From Terriglobus albidus (lineage in GTDB: Bacteria; Acidobacteriota; Terriglobia; Terriglobales; Acidobacteriaceae), in assembly GCF_025685425.1 (NCBI RefSeq), contig NZ_JAGTAS010000058.1, positions 62,001-126,000 on the forward strand: DNA of 64,000 bases, in the 5' to 3' direction. This document shows positions 18,951 to 28,078 of this stretch, one piece after another; the stretch's first letter is position 1, and each line of letters opens with the position of its first letter. The notes under the pieces are model-generated. The model was not told the origin of the DNA, made no database searches, and was given only the letters and a program-made list of their open reading frames with translations. A program made the translations under genes and the position numbers.

Positions 18951-19307
18951 ATGGCAGTGAAACTAAGCCAGCACGTAATCGTTCTGTTCTGTTGTCCTGT
19001 CGGTTCGGCGACTCATTCCATCGTTGCCCAGAGGGCTGGCGAAGGTCTGTGGGAACGTACGACTGACGTGACAGGATCTGTCGTGGCGAAAGCTGCTATC
19101 AAGCAGCGTCCACCACAGCCAACACTGACAGCAGAACCGGGTGCCCTCTTTACCCCACGGCAAAGTTTGGATTCATCGACCGCGCACCTTCACCTGTGGT
19201 CGATTCGCCACGATCTCGCCCAAACATACATTCACTTCGATCTTCCGCCGGGCAAGATGCAGTACCGGAAGGTCAGCTACAGGTACTTGCTCACAACAAA
19301 GAAGTAG
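18951..19307 (+). CDS. Possible small exported protein, unrecognised
   Basis: A 118-codon plus-strand frame starting at ATG 18951, with GGAG three bases upstream (a tight spacing); a longer version would begin at 18912. The N-terminus (MAVKLSQHVIVLFCCPVGSA) is mildly hydrophobic and could be a signal sequence. The C-terminal part is polar (DLPPGKMQYRKVSYRYLLTT). It ends 47 bp before the TonB receptor start on the same strand. I recognise no family, and codon use does not clearly separate it from chance. It may be a small secreted protein or a spurious frame. Confidence 0.35.
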   Translation: MAVKLSQHVIVLFCCPVGSATHSIVAQRAGEGLWERTTDVTGSVVAKAAIKQRPPQPTLTAEPGALFTPRQSLDSSTAHLHLWSIRHDLAQTYIHFDLPPGKMQYRKVSYRYLLTTKK

Positions 19308-19354
19308 AGAAAAGCAGCACCTTCACGCAGTACCAACACTTTTAGGAGACACCG

Positions 19355-22300
19355 ATGCGGCAACGAATTCGATTCTTTCGATTCATAGTCATGATGCTCC
19401 TGGCTGTCTGTAGCAGCTTTGCTATGGCCCAGACAATCACCGGCAGCATCAACGGTACCGTGACCGACGCTTCCGGCGCCGTCATTCCAAACGCCAGTGT
19501 CGTCGCAACGAACGTAGATACCGGAGTTGAGACTCCGACCACAACCAACAGTGAAGGCATCTACAGCCTTCGCTTCCTGCAGATCGGCACCTATAAGGTG
19601 ACGATTACCTCTTCCGGCTTCGCCACCACAACGTATGGCCCTTTCGTCCTGGAAACGGGTCAGAATGCGAAGATTGATGGCAAGCTGGGGGTTGCAAATG
19701 AGACCCAGAAGGTCACGGTCGAAGCTGAGGTCGCTCCTCTGCTCAATACGGAGAGTCCAACCCTCGCCACCACGCTGGATACACGCGCTATTGAGAACCT
19801 TCCTCTGGTCAGCCGAAATCTCAATGCCCTGACAATGTTCCTTCCCGGCGCGATCAGCACTTCGCCGAACAGCTTCGTCAGCAATGCTTCCATCTCGGGT
19901 CCGCTCAGCGGCAACAACCCGGCGAATGCCAGCAGCAACAGTTCCGTCTCCATCAACGGCAACCGTCAACAGACCAACCAGTACCTGCTCGACGGTATGA
20001 ACATCAATCAGACGTTGGATGATACTCCAGGCTATAACCCCAGTGTCGACGCAATCGGCCAGGTTCAGGTCATCTCCGCCAACGCACCTGCGGAGTACGG
20101 GAATGTGCTCGGCGGCGACATCATCTATCAGACAAAGAGCGGCACGAACCAGTTTCACGGCAGCGCCTTCTACTTCCTTGGCAATCACCTGCTGAATGCC
20201 AACACCTGGGCCAACAAGCACGGTACGACTCTCGTTCCAAGGGCCACCTTCACTCGCAGCATCTTCGGAGGCACGTTTGGCGGGCCTATCTTCAAGGACA
20301 AGCTCTTCTTCTTCGGTGATTACCAGGGGGGCCGTTATCATTCCGGTGGCTCCGCGACCGCAACTGTGCTAACGGACAAGATGCGCAACGGCGACTTCTC
20401 TGAACTACTCGATCCCGGCCTCATGTGTTCCGGCGACTTGGGCGGAGTTTGTGTTGGCCCCTCTCGTCTGATTGAGTTGTATGACGCCACGACCGCGGGC
20501 AATCCGAGATATGCCAATAACCAGATTCCTATCCTCAATCCCGCGGCGCAGTATCTGCTGGCCCACCCTGAGATTTATCCGCGGGCCAACCGTGCACCGG
20601 ACCGCAGCAATAGCCCGGCTCGCAACAACTACGTTGGTCCAACCAAAGCTCGTAACTATGGCAATCAGTTCGATGTCAAAGTGGACTGGAAGGCTACGCA
20701 AAGGGACAATCTAGCTGTCCGCTTCTCGTATGCGAACCAGGGACAGACAACACAAAACGTCCTTCCTACCAGCTTCGCCAGTGCTCCTACCTTCCCGGTA
20801 CGCGGCGTGGCTATCAATGAGATCCATAGCTTCAACTCAGCCATGGTCAATGAGTTCCGCGCCGGTTACACTCGCATTCAAAACAACGGTGCAGTGCTTC
20901 TTGATCCTACCGGCGTCTTTGGCCTGCGGGGTGATAGCATTCTTGGTATCGGATCCAGCAACCCTGTCAATCAGCAATTCGCGGGCTTCTCCGCACTTGG
21001 CTTCACCAACTCCAATAGCCCACAAGGTTTTTCCGTAACAAACGGAAACGAGTACACCACTCTCGGCAACCAGAACACCGGCACAAATTACACCATCAAT
21101 ACCTTCCTGTATGGTGACAACTTCACCTGGCTCAAGGATCGCCACGCCTTCAAATTTGGTGTGCAGTTCCTTCGTCAGCAGCAGAACAACTTCTACCCGG
21201 GCAATGACGGCTCACTTGGGGGTTTCTTCTATCTCGGACCTGGAACCGCCAGTGGCACCCCGCTTGCCAACGGGCACAGTACTGGTTATACCGCTGCTGA
21301 CTTCCTCCTGAACCGCGCTGGCTTCAAGAGCATCGGCGGCGTTGCCGGTCCGGTTGGTATGCGTCAATGGCGCGATGCCTACTTCATCCAGGACGACTGG
21401 AAGGTTCTTCCCACCCTTACCCTCAACCTCGGTGTCCGCTACGAATACTCGCAGCCGATCTATGAGGTTAACCACAAGATGTCGACCATCGATCCGGCGA
21501 ATCCCAGCAGGATCATCATCGACGGCAATAACACCTCGGTTTGCCAACCGTTCGGTCTGCCCTGCATCACTGCCAGTGCTGCAGGATATGGCCGCGGACT
21601 GGTTGATCCGTACTATGGCAGCATCATGCCTCGCGTTGGTTTTGCCTTGTCGGTGAATCCTAAGTTCGTCGTTCGTGCCGGGTATGGCCTGCAGAATTAT
21701 ATGGAAGGTACTGGTGCAAACCTCCGTATGACCACAAACCTGCCCTTCCAGTCTGCTTCTCAGCTGAGCGGTAATCAGCCTGGCCCGGGCAACACTGCCG
21801 GCTCCTTCTATAACGTACAGGGTGGCTTTGGCAGTGCTTCGGCGTTGTCTAATGTCTATAACGTCTGGAACAAGAAGATCAAGCCGGCATTCATCAGCAT
21901 CTACAACCTGACTGTCGAGTATCAGTTCAGCAATTCCGCTTCTCTTCAGGTCGGTTATGCCGGCGAATCTGGCCAACATCTGGTTACCGCAAACCAGCGC
22001 AACCAACTACATAATCCTTGCGTCATCGGCAGCACGGTGCAAACCGTCAATGTACCCAACCCTCCAGCGGCTTGCCTCACCCTGGCTCCGGCGCCTTTCT
22101 ATACGACTCCAGGCGTTGGTTATAACGGGGTAATTCGTTATACAGACTCCAATGCCTCGATGAACTATAACTCCCTGCAGGTCAGCTTCCGCCAGCGCGC
22201 ATGGCATGGTCTGCAGTACACCGCTAACTACACCTACAGCAAAGGCCTCACTAACAGCACTGGTTTCTATGGTGTCCCCAGTGTTACCGTGGCCAGCGCA

Positions 22301-22930
22301 TATGCAGAGAATGTCTACGATCTCCACTCGGAGTGGGGCCCTGTTGGACAGGACATCCGTCACGCTCTCAATTACAACCTGGTATATGACCTGCCAGTCG
22401 GCCGCGGCCGGATGCTGGGTAGAAATATGCCGCGAATTCTCGACGAGATTATTGGCGGGTGGAAGACGGGCATGACAGGTATTGCGTATACCGGATTCCC
22501 CGTGAACATCAGCGCAAGCAACAACTCGGGAGTCAATGGCAACTCACAACGCGCAAATCACTATCGGCCGTTGAAGATTGTCAACCGTTCCATCAATAAC
22601 TGGTTCGGCACCGATCTTTCCGCGAAGCCATGCACTGGCGTAGACAATGGTACTTGCGCTTATGGCCAGCCGTTACCTGGAACCTTCGGTACTGCGCGTC
22701 CTACTTCGGAACGCGCACCGGGCTTCCAGACCTACGGAGCATCTGTGACCAAGGACTTTACCATCTGGAACGAGCATCAGATCAACTTCCGCGCTGATGC
22801 CGATAACGTCTTCAATAGTGCCTATTGGTCTAATCCAACCAGCAGCGTAGCAAGTGCGACCTTCGGCCAGATCACGGCTGTCCGCAACAACCCTCGTAAC
22901 ATGCAGTTGTCAGTCAAATACCACTTCTAA
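19355..22930 (+). CDS. Oar-like TonB-dependent receptor
   Basis: An outer-membrane receptor of 1191 residues. A signal peptide (about 1-26, ending FAMAQ) is followed by a carboxypeptidase-regulatory-like beta-sandwich (about 28-105, with GTVTDASGAVIPNASV and GTYKVTITSSGF), a plug domain (about 110-270, including SVSINGNRQQTNQYLLDGMN and EYGNVLGGDIIYQTKSG), and a large beta-barrel ending in aromatic KYHF. AGGAGA precedes the ATG. There is no SusD-like partner, as is usual for this receptor type in acidobacteria. Its C-terminal 200 residues clearly resemble the partial receptor at 62893. Cargo is unknown; the setting suggests an oligosaccharide. Confidence 0.92.
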   Translation: MRQRIRFFRFIVMMLLAVCSSFAMAQTITGSINGTVTDASGAVIPNASVVATNVDTGVETPTTTNSEGIYSLRFLQIGTYKVTITSSGFATTTYGPFVLETGQNAKIDGKLGVANETQKVTVEAEVAPLLNTESPTLATTLDTRAIENLPLVSRNLNALTMFLPGAISTSPNSFVSNASISGPLSGNNPANASSNSSVSINGNRQQTNQYLLDGMNINQTLDDTPGYNPSVDAIGQVQVISANAPAEYGNVLGGDIIYQTKSGTNQFHGSAFYFLGNHLLNANTWANKHGTTLVPRATFTRSIFGGTFGGPIFKDKLFFFGDYQGGRYHSGGSATATVLTDKMRNGDFSELLDPGLMCSGDLGGVCVGPSRLIELYDATTAGNPRYANNQIPILNPAAQYLLAHPEIYPRANRAPDRSNSPARNNYVGPTKARNYGNQFDVKVDWKATQRDNLAVRFSYANQGQTTQNVLPTSFASAPTFPVRGVAINEIHSFNSAMVNEFRAGYTRIQNNGAVLLDPTGVFGLRGDSILGIGSSNPVNQQFAGFSALGFTNSNSPQGFSVTNGNEYTTLGNQNTGTNYTINTFLYGDNFTWLKDRHAFKFGVQFLRQQQNNFYPGNDGSLGGFFYLGPGTASGTPLANGHSTGYTAADFLLNRAGFKSIGGVAGPVGMRQWRDAYFIQDDWKVLPTLTLNLGVRYEYSQPIYEVNHKMSTIDPANPSRIIIDGNNTSVCQPFGLPCITASAAGYGRGLVDPYYGSIMPRVGFALSVNPKFVVRAGYGLQNYMEGTGANLRMTTNLPFQSASQLSGNQPGPGNTAGSFYNVQGGFGSASALSNVYNVWNKKIKPAFISIYNLTVEYQFSNSASLQVGYAGESGQHLVTANQRNQLHNPCVIGSTVQTVNVPNPPAACLTLAPAPFYTTPGVGYNGVIRYTDSNASMNYNSLQVSFRQRAWHGLQYTANYTYSKGLTNSTGFYGVPSVTVASAYAENVYDLHSEWGPVGQDIRHALNYNLVYDLPVGRGRMLGRNMPRILDEIIGGWKTGMTGIAYTGFPVNISASNNSGVNGNSQRANHYRPLKIVNRSINNWFGTDLSAKPCTGVDNGTCAYGQPLPGTFGTARPTSERAPGFQTYGASVTKDFTIWNEHQINFRADADNVFNSAYWSNPTSSVASATFGQITAVRNNPRNMQLSVKYHF

Positions 22931-22960
22931 GCGGCTGCAAGATTCCGCTTAGCATCCCAG

Positions 22961-23000
22961 CAATAGGAAAGGCCCGGCATAAGCCGGGTCTTTCCTATTG
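22961..23000. terminator. Terminator between the TonB receptor and the ThuA gene
   Basis: An 18-bp inverted repeat (CAATAGGAAAG then CCCGGC, with one G-T position) around the 4-nt loop ATAA. It lies between convergent genes and contains AAAG/CTTT ends suited to both strands. Confidence 0.8.
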
Positions 23001-23064
23001 ACCATACCGTCCGCTGGATGTGATCGGTATCCCACCTTCCACCCGCCCGACGCTCGGGGCCGGA

Positions 23065-23850
23065 TCAACGCATCTGTTCCACTCCACTCGCCCACTGAAT
23101 CCCATGCCGAATGAGGTTAAGGATCATCGGATCCTCATAGTCTTCCTTATTATGTCCAAGCGCGAGATAAAACTCCCGGCCACCATCGAAGGTGTGATAC
23201 CAGGCCACCGGCAGCACCTCAGGATAGCTGTTGAGATCCAGCTTCATCTTCTGCGTGTTGATGAGTGTTGACCGCCGAACGCCTAGTAGAGGATGAATGT
23301 CAGGATTCATCAGCGTAAAGAAATAGCACTCGTCCTTGTGCTGTAGCTTGGCGGCCATTCCCTTGGTGAAGGGAGTGTTGGGGTCCAACACTTCGACCGT
23401 CAATTCCTGCTGCGGTGGATGCTCGACAAATCTGCCTCCAAGCACCGAAGCAAAGTATGGCCAAGAGCGTTCCGAGCCGGAAGCCGAATGAAGTCCGAGG
23501 AATCCGCCGCCGTGTTCGATATAGCCCTTGAAGGCGTCTCGCTGCTGGTCCGTGAGGAAGGCTTCGTTGTTGGTATTGGCGAAGACGAGAACAGCGTAAC
23601 GACTGAGGCGTGCCGGCTCAAAATATTCCGGATCGTCGGTCACATCGACCTCAAGCCCAGCCTCCGTGCCAAGTTTCTTAACGGCGGCTACACTGGCGGC
23701 TATATTGTCATGCACGTAGCCCTTTCCATTGCGGGTATAGATCAACATCCCGTGCCGGGCATTCTGGGCGCTCGCCACATTGGGGGTCAACGCGGCGGCA
23801 ACGAGGGCAACCGCCGCTAGATAAAGGCCGATCTTCTTTTGTTTTTCCAT
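23065..23850 (-). CDS. Exported ThuA-like (trehalose-utilisation family) protein
   Basis: A 261-residue protein with a signal peptide (about 1-28, ending ASAQ) and a ThuA-like class I glutamine-amidotransferase-like fold. Seen blocks: MLIYTRNGKGYVHDNI, YAVLVFANTNNEAF, FKGYIEHGGGFLGLHSAS and PVAWYHTFDGGREFYLALGH. GGAGGG stands 5 nt before the ATG. ThuA-type proteins often sit beside Gfo/Idh/MocA oxidoreductases and TIM-barrel isomerases in clusters handling 3-keto or other oxidised sugars, which fits here. It is the last gene of the minus-strand cluster that begins at 29247. The exact reaction is not known. Confidence 0.8.
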   Translation of the reverse strand: MEKQKKIGLYLAAVALVAAALTPNVASAQNARHGMLIYTRNGKGYVHDNIAASVAAVKKLGTEAGLEVDVTDDPEYFEPARLSRYAVLVFANTNNEAFLTDQQRDAFKGYIEHGGGFLGLHSASGSERSWPYFASVLGGRFVEHPPQQELTVEVLDPNTPFTKGMAAKLQHKDECYFFTLMNPDIHPLLGVRRSTLINTQKMKLDLNSYPEVLPVAWYHTFDGGREFYLALGHNKEDYEDPMILNLIRHGIQWASGVEQMR

Positions 23851-23904
23851 CGTTACCCTCCAACATTCATCACAAACCTACATCCTGAAAGGGGTGCGGT
23901 GAGC

Positions 23905-25101
23905 CTAGATGCTGGCACGCATCAGTTCCCTGCCTCGTTGTTCTCTGCGCACCGTAAGTGCAGCCGCCAGCAGCGCGAAGGTAATGAGCTCAAAGACAGC
24001 CAGGGCTCTTGCGTATCCCAACGAATCGCGCAGCGCATACTCCACCATCACGCACGGCGCTCCGAGCAGGACACCAAACTGGTAGACAAGTCCGGGAAAG
24101 AGTCCGCGGGCGCCTTCCGGAGCGAGCTCATTGAGATGAGCCGGAATCACACCGAAGGCTCCCTGTACGCCAAACTGCATGAGAAAAGCTCCTGCGGCAA
24201 GCCACGCGACCGATCCTCCAAATGCCCATGCTGGTACGGCCATCAAACAAATGAGCAATGCGAGATAGATACTGTTGCGCCTCCCTAACCAGTCCGAGAT
24301 ACGGCCAAAGACGACTGCCCCCAGAACCGCTCCTACGTTATAGAGAATCGCCATATTGGCAGCCGATCGCAGGCTGAATCCATGCACCACTCGGAGGAAA
24401 TCGGGATAGAGATCCTGGGTCCCGTGAGAGAGACAGGTAATCAGGGTCATCAGACCCGTAAGCAGGACGAAGTTGCCCCAATGGGCGCCGATCGTACGCA
24501 GAAGATCAGGACGAGTTTCCGTGGATACCCGGCGATAAGTGTCAGGGGAGAAGAGAATCAGCAGGACAATCCAGACCGCAAGGCATAGCCCGCTCCAGAA
24601 AAGCCATTGCCATCCAACCGCTGGAGCGAGTGTGCGCGCCATCACCGCTGCGAGAAGATATCCCAGCGAGTAACCTGCCTGCAGAATTCCAGAGAAGAGA
24701 CCGCGTAGGGATACAGGGCAGCTCTCCATCACCAGTGCTGCTCCGACGCCCCAGTAACCGCCCATGCCGATGCCATAAAGCGCGCGCAGCACGAGGAAGA
24801 CGGAGTAACTAGGAGCTAACGGGGTCAGCGCAGTGATAAGGGAGAAATAAAGCACGCAGCAGAGTAGAGGAATACGCCGGCCCCAGCGATCGGCACAGTA
24901 GCCGAAGAGGAACGCGCCTAGAGGACGCATGACCAGCGTGGCAGTAATCGTGGCGACAATCCGCCCCTTGCTTACGCCAAAGTGCGCTGCAAGCGCATTC
25001 ATGACGAAGACGAGGATAAAGAAGTCGTACGCATCAAGCACCCAGCCAAGGATGCCGCTCGCTACCGCAAAGCCCCACCGTCTGTTTCCTGTTGCGATCA
25101 A
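23905..25101 (-). CDS. MFS transporter, sialate/lactate:H+ symporter-like
   Basis: A 398-residue major-facilitator protein with about twelve hydrophobic segments. The first helix contains GWVLDAYDFFILVFVM, the loop after helix 2 has GYCADRWGRRIPLL, and GIGMGGYWGVGAALVMES resembles the fifth-helix motif of the sialate:H+ symporter (SHS) group that includes NanT and lactate carriers. The start is TTG at 25101 with AGGAG about 8 nt upstream, 11 bp after the SDR gene. It probably imports the acidic sugar or sugar acid processed by the cluster; the substrate is inferred from neighbours only. Confidence 0.85.
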   Translation of the reverse strand: MIATGNRRWGFAVASGILGWVLDAYDFFILVFVMNALAAHFGVSKGRIVATITATLVMRPLGAFLFGYCADRWGRRIPLLCCVLYFSLITALTPLAPSYSVFLVLRALYGIGMGGYWGVGAALVMESCPVSLRGLFSGILQAGYSLGYLLAAVMARTLAPAVGWQWLFWSGLCLAVWIVLLILFSPDTYRRVSTETRPDLLRTIGAHWGNFVLLTGLMTLITCLSHGTQDLYPDFLRVVHGFSLRSAANMAILYNVGAVLGAVVFGRISDWLGRRNSIYLALLICLMAVPAWAFGGSVAWLAAGAFLMQFGVQGAFGVIPAHLNELAPEGARGLFPGLVYQFGVLLGAPCVMVEYALRDSLGYARALAVFELITFALLAAALTVRREQRGRELMRASI

Positions 25102-25112
25102 TTCACACGCTC

Positions 25113-25886
25113 CTATAGCCGCGGTACAGTCAGCCCACCATCCAGATGCAGCACAGAGCCGGTTGCATAGGGAATCTCACCCCGCGCCAGCACACTCACG
25201 GCCCGCCCAATATCTTCGGGAGTCCCCCAACGTGCCTCAAGCAGAAGACCACCCTGGATGAGGCGGTCGTATTTGTCTTTCACAGCACTGGTCATATCGG
25301 TGGCAATAATGCCGGGACGAACCTCGTAGACCGAAATGCCATGCTCCGCCAGGCGCACTGCCCACAGGCGGCTCGCCATCGCGATGCCCGCCTTCGAGAC
25401 GCAATAGTCGCCGCGGTTGATGCTCGCAACTTCAGCCGAAACGGAGCCCACATGGATAATCGCTCGATGCTCTCTGCTCACGGCCTGCTGGCGGATCATC
25501 CATTGTGCGGCGGATTGCGTAAGGAAGTATGGACCCTGCAGGTTGGTGCGGATCAATTCCTCAAAGCTTGCCTCATCGGCTTCAAGGATATCGGCGCGAC
25601 GGCGCGGCGCCATGCCGGCGTTATTCACCAGAACATCGAGACGGCCGAATGCCTCTTCCGTAGCTTGGAGCAGCGCCTCGCGATCGTCACGAGACGCAAC
25701 GTCCGCGCGAAGATAGCGGACAGTTGCACCCCCCTGTTCCAGCGACGTCAGGAATGGATCAATCTCTTCCTCACTGCGCCGGCCTGCCAGCATCAGGTCA
25801 AAGCCATCCGCAGCCAGGCGTTCCGCTATACCTGCTCCGATGCCTCGTGTTCCCCCGGTAATGAGTGCAACATTCCGTGTTGTCAT
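25113..25886 (-). CDS. SDR-family dehydrogenase (3-ketoacyl-ACP reductase-like)
   Basis: A 257-residue classical short-chain dehydrogenase. The NAD(P) loop is ALITGGTRGIGAG, the structural motif is NNAG in VLVNNAGMAP, and the catalytic set is the serine in VGSVSAE with YCVSKAG (Tyr and Lys). The C-terminus has ATGSVLHLDGGLTV. It is usually annotated as 3-ketoacyl-ACP reductase, but in this setting it more likely oxidises or reduces a sugar intermediate. It lies 2 bp after the GH88-like gene and 11 bp before the transporter, so it belongs to one operon. Confidence 0.85.
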   Translation of the reverse strand: MTTRNVALITGGTRGIGAGIAERLAADGFDLMLAGRRSEEEIDPFLTSLEQGGATVRYLRADVASRDDREALLQATEEAFGRLDVLVNNAGMAPRRRADILEADEASFEELIRTNLQGPYFLTQSAAQWMIRQQAVSREHRAIIHVGSVSAEVASINRGDYCVSKAGIAMASRLWAVRLAEHGISVYEVRPGIIATDMTSAVKDKYDRLIQGGLLLEARWGTPEDIGRAVSVLARGEIPYATGSVLHLDGGLTVPRL

Positions 25887-25888
25887 GG

Positions 25889-27256
25889 TTACTCGAAGAA
25901 GGTGTAGTAGCTTCCGTCTGCAATCCGTGTCATCAGAAGGGCCAACTCAAGCAGGTGATAGTCGCCCCACATACTGGACTCGCCATGTGGCGCCAGACCA
26001 GGCACAGGTACGTGATCCCAACCATTGGGGCGGTGATAGATGGTATGCAGCAGTAATCCCTCATGTTCCACGGAGCTGGAGAGATAGCGCGACTCGAAAA
26101 GCGTCTGAGCGACGGTCAATCCGGCAGAGGTGTAGTGGGTTCCTGCATCTCCAAGAAGATGCCCGAGACGCAACAAGCCCTGCGCGGCGATTGCACTCGC
26201 CGAAGCATCCACCGGCTCAAACCGGTTTTGCGGCTCGGCATCGCGGTCTCTCCACTCCAGAAAGGACGCCAGTCCGGGCGCACCGGTATCCCAATAGCAG
26301 ATTCCGTCACGTGCCGTCGCACAGCCTATGTAGAAGTCGCAGGTGGCGCGTGCCGCCTTGTGAAGCACCTCCAGTGTTTCCTGATAAGCGCTGTGATTCT
26401 GCCGTTGGTCTTCAGACAACGATTCCAGAAACTCGATCTGTTCCGTTGTTCCCAGCATCGCCCAGGCGAGACCGCGGGTCCATGTTGAAAACGGGGAATA
26501 CCCCTGCTGCGTAGACGGACAACGAAAGGCGCCGCTGGCGGGGTTGAAGATCGCTTCATGCACCGTACGGCCTCGATCTTCGGGAAGGTCATACGAATCG
26601 CGGCCTTCGCCGTAGTAGATGTTGTAGTGGGCCGATGTCCGGGCATGCATCATCATGCGATCGAGGAGGTCGATTCGTTTGTCCTGTTCCCCTGACAGAA
26701 GATGACCGAGCACATGAGAAAGCCCGCAGATACGCAACGTGCGGAAGGTATCGACAAAGAGCGAATGGTTTCCATTGAAGGAGTAGATATAGCCGGAATC
26801 GTTTGAAAGCTGCGTCCAGCGATGGGCCTGCACTGCCCCACTCACCTTTAACGCCATCTCGCAGGCAGCCAGATCGCCGCTGCTGTCCGAGATGCGGCCG
26901 GAGCGTATCAGGCGGCGAAGGTTTCCATACGTAGAGACGCAGTTGAAGCCGTGATCGTGGACGCCAGTGTGAGTGAGATGAACCGGCATCTCACGCCGAA
27001 TATGTTCGCGGGCCAGGTCGACGAGACCTTCGTCTCCACCGATCTCGAAAGCGAGCAACGCGTTTCCGAACAGGAATCCATGGGTCCAGTTCGTCCAACT
27101 GCGCGAGGTGTACTTCCCATTGACCGTGATAACCGGCGCACCATCTTCGCTCTTCCAACGACCGAGCAGCGTCCGCGTTTTATTGGCCGCAAGCTCTGCC
27201 GCCGTGAGAGCCTTTGCCTTGAGATCAGCCGCGCGAATGGTTGAATGGATCTGCAT
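25889..27256 (-). CDS. GH88-like (unsaturated glucuronyl hydrolase-type) enzyme
   Basis: A 455-residue protein with an (alpha/alpha)6-barrel look. Blocks include SRSWTNWTHGFLFGNALLAFE, HDHGFNCVSTYGNLRRL, HARTSAHYNIYYGEG, YSPFSTWTRGLAWAMLGTTEQIEFL and YWDTGAPG. The TWTRGLAWAMLG and AASGLLxLG-type segments (here ASASAIAAQGLLRLG) are typical of GH88/GH105 enzymes that remove unsaturated uronic acids from oligosaccharide ends. No signal peptide is seen, so it acts in the cytoplasm on imported oligosaccharides. It sits 9 bp after the isomerase gene. The specific substrate cannot be read from sequence; a related non-hydrolytic epimerase activity is not excluded. Confidence 0.7.
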   Translation of the reverse strand: MQIHSTIRAADLKAKALTAAELAANKTRTLLGRWKSEDGAPVITVNGKYTSRSWTNWTHGFLFGNALLAFEIGGDEGLVDLAREHIRREMPVHLTHTGVHDHGFNCVSTYGNLRRLIRSGRISDSSGDLAACEMALKVSGAVQAHRWTQLSNDSGYIYSFNGNHSLFVDTFRTLRICGLSHVLGHLLSGEQDKRIDLLDRMMMHARTSAHYNIYYGEGRDSYDLPEDRGRTVHEAIFNPASGAFRCPSTQQGYSPFSTWTRGLAWAMLGTTEQIEFLESLSEDQRQNHSAYQETLEVLHKAARATCDFYIGCATARDGICYWDTGAPGLASFLEWRDRDAEPQNRFEPVDASASAIAAQGLLRLGHLLGDAGTHYTSAGLTVAQTLFESRYLSSSVEHEGLLLHTIYHRPNGWDHVPVPGLAPHGESSMWGDYHLLELALLMTRIADGSYYTFFE

Positions 27257-27265
27257 GTCGTGTCT

Positions 27266-28078
27266 CTACACCAACTCCAGAAATCGCTGCTTTGTTCGTG
27301 TCAGGACGGCATCCGGATCTTCATCCCAGATGGCCTGATTGAAGATCTCCACCTCGATAGGCCCGCTATATCCAGCGGCATCAACCGTGGCGCGCAACGT
27401 TCGGAGATCAATGATGCCGTCGCCCATCATGCACCGTCCCAGCAGCGTGTCGGGTAAAGGCACAGGCCAGTCCGAGACATGAAAGCCCATGATCCTGTGC
27501 GAAGCTGCAGCGATCTGCTGTAGGACATGGGGATGCCACCAGATATGGAAGACATCGAGCACCACACCGACACGATCTTCGGCGTACGGAGCTGCCAGTT
27601 CCAGCGCCTCATCCACAGTGGTTAGCACAGAACGGTCACCGGCAAACATGGGATGCAATGGTTCCAGCCCAAGTTTGACGCCTGCCTGCTCAGCATATGG
27701 AACGAGCGCAGCAAAACCATCCCGCACCATTTCTCTTGCTGCGACAATTCCTACCGGAGCCGCGCCACCTACCACAAAGACAAGGACATCGGCATTGAGC
27801 GCGGCAGCTTCATCGATAGCACGGAAGTTACCTTCGATTTTTGCTCGGCGCTCGATTGCATCAGGAGCAGGAAACATGCCACCACGGCAGACACTCGATA
27901 CATGAAGACCGGCATCGCGTACGGCTTGTACGCTTTGCTTCAGGCCAAACTCGCTGATCTTATGCCGCCACAGAGAGATGCCAGGCACGCTATGCCGCAC
28001 GCAGGCCTCCGCCGCCTCGCCAACGCTCCATGCCGGAGTCGTGATCTGGTTCAGTGACAACCGTGAGAGCTCTGCCAC
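27266..28078 (-). CDS. TIM-barrel sugar phosphate isomerase/epimerase family protein
   Basis: A xylose-isomerase-like TIM barrel of 270 residues. Recognisable strands are LSLNQITTPAWSVGEAAEACVRHSV (shown in part), VSSVCRGGMFPA, LGLEPLHPMFAGDRSVL, VGVVLDVFHIWWHP and GFHVSDWPVPLPD, with acidic and histidine residues (E, D, H) at positions expected for metal ligands. I start it at GTG 28078, whose first base is the last base of the upstream stop (TAG/GTG overlap), with AAGGCGG just upstream; the longer frame from 28138 would overlap the oxidoreductase. Such proteins epimerise or isomerise keto-sugars and often pair with Gfo/Idh/MocA enzymes, as here. Confidence 0.82.
   Translation of the reverse strand: MAELSRLSLNQITTPAWSVGEAAEACVRHSVPGISLWRHKISEFGLKQSVQAVRDAGLHVSSVCRGGMFPAPDAIERRAKIEGNFRAIDEAAALNADVLVFVVGGAAPVGIVAAREMVRDGFAALVPYAEQAGVKLGLEPLHPMFAGDRSVLTTVDEALELAAPYAEDRVGVVLDVFHIWWHPHVLQQIAAASHRIMGFHVSDWPVPLPDTLLGRCMMGDGIIDLRTLRATVDAAGYSGPIEVEIFNQAIWDEDPDAVLTRTKQRFLELV

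Noticed and set aside
19277-20341. 354-codon minus-strand frame
   Set aside because: Antisense shadow of the TonB receptor gene; no domain and no ribosome site.
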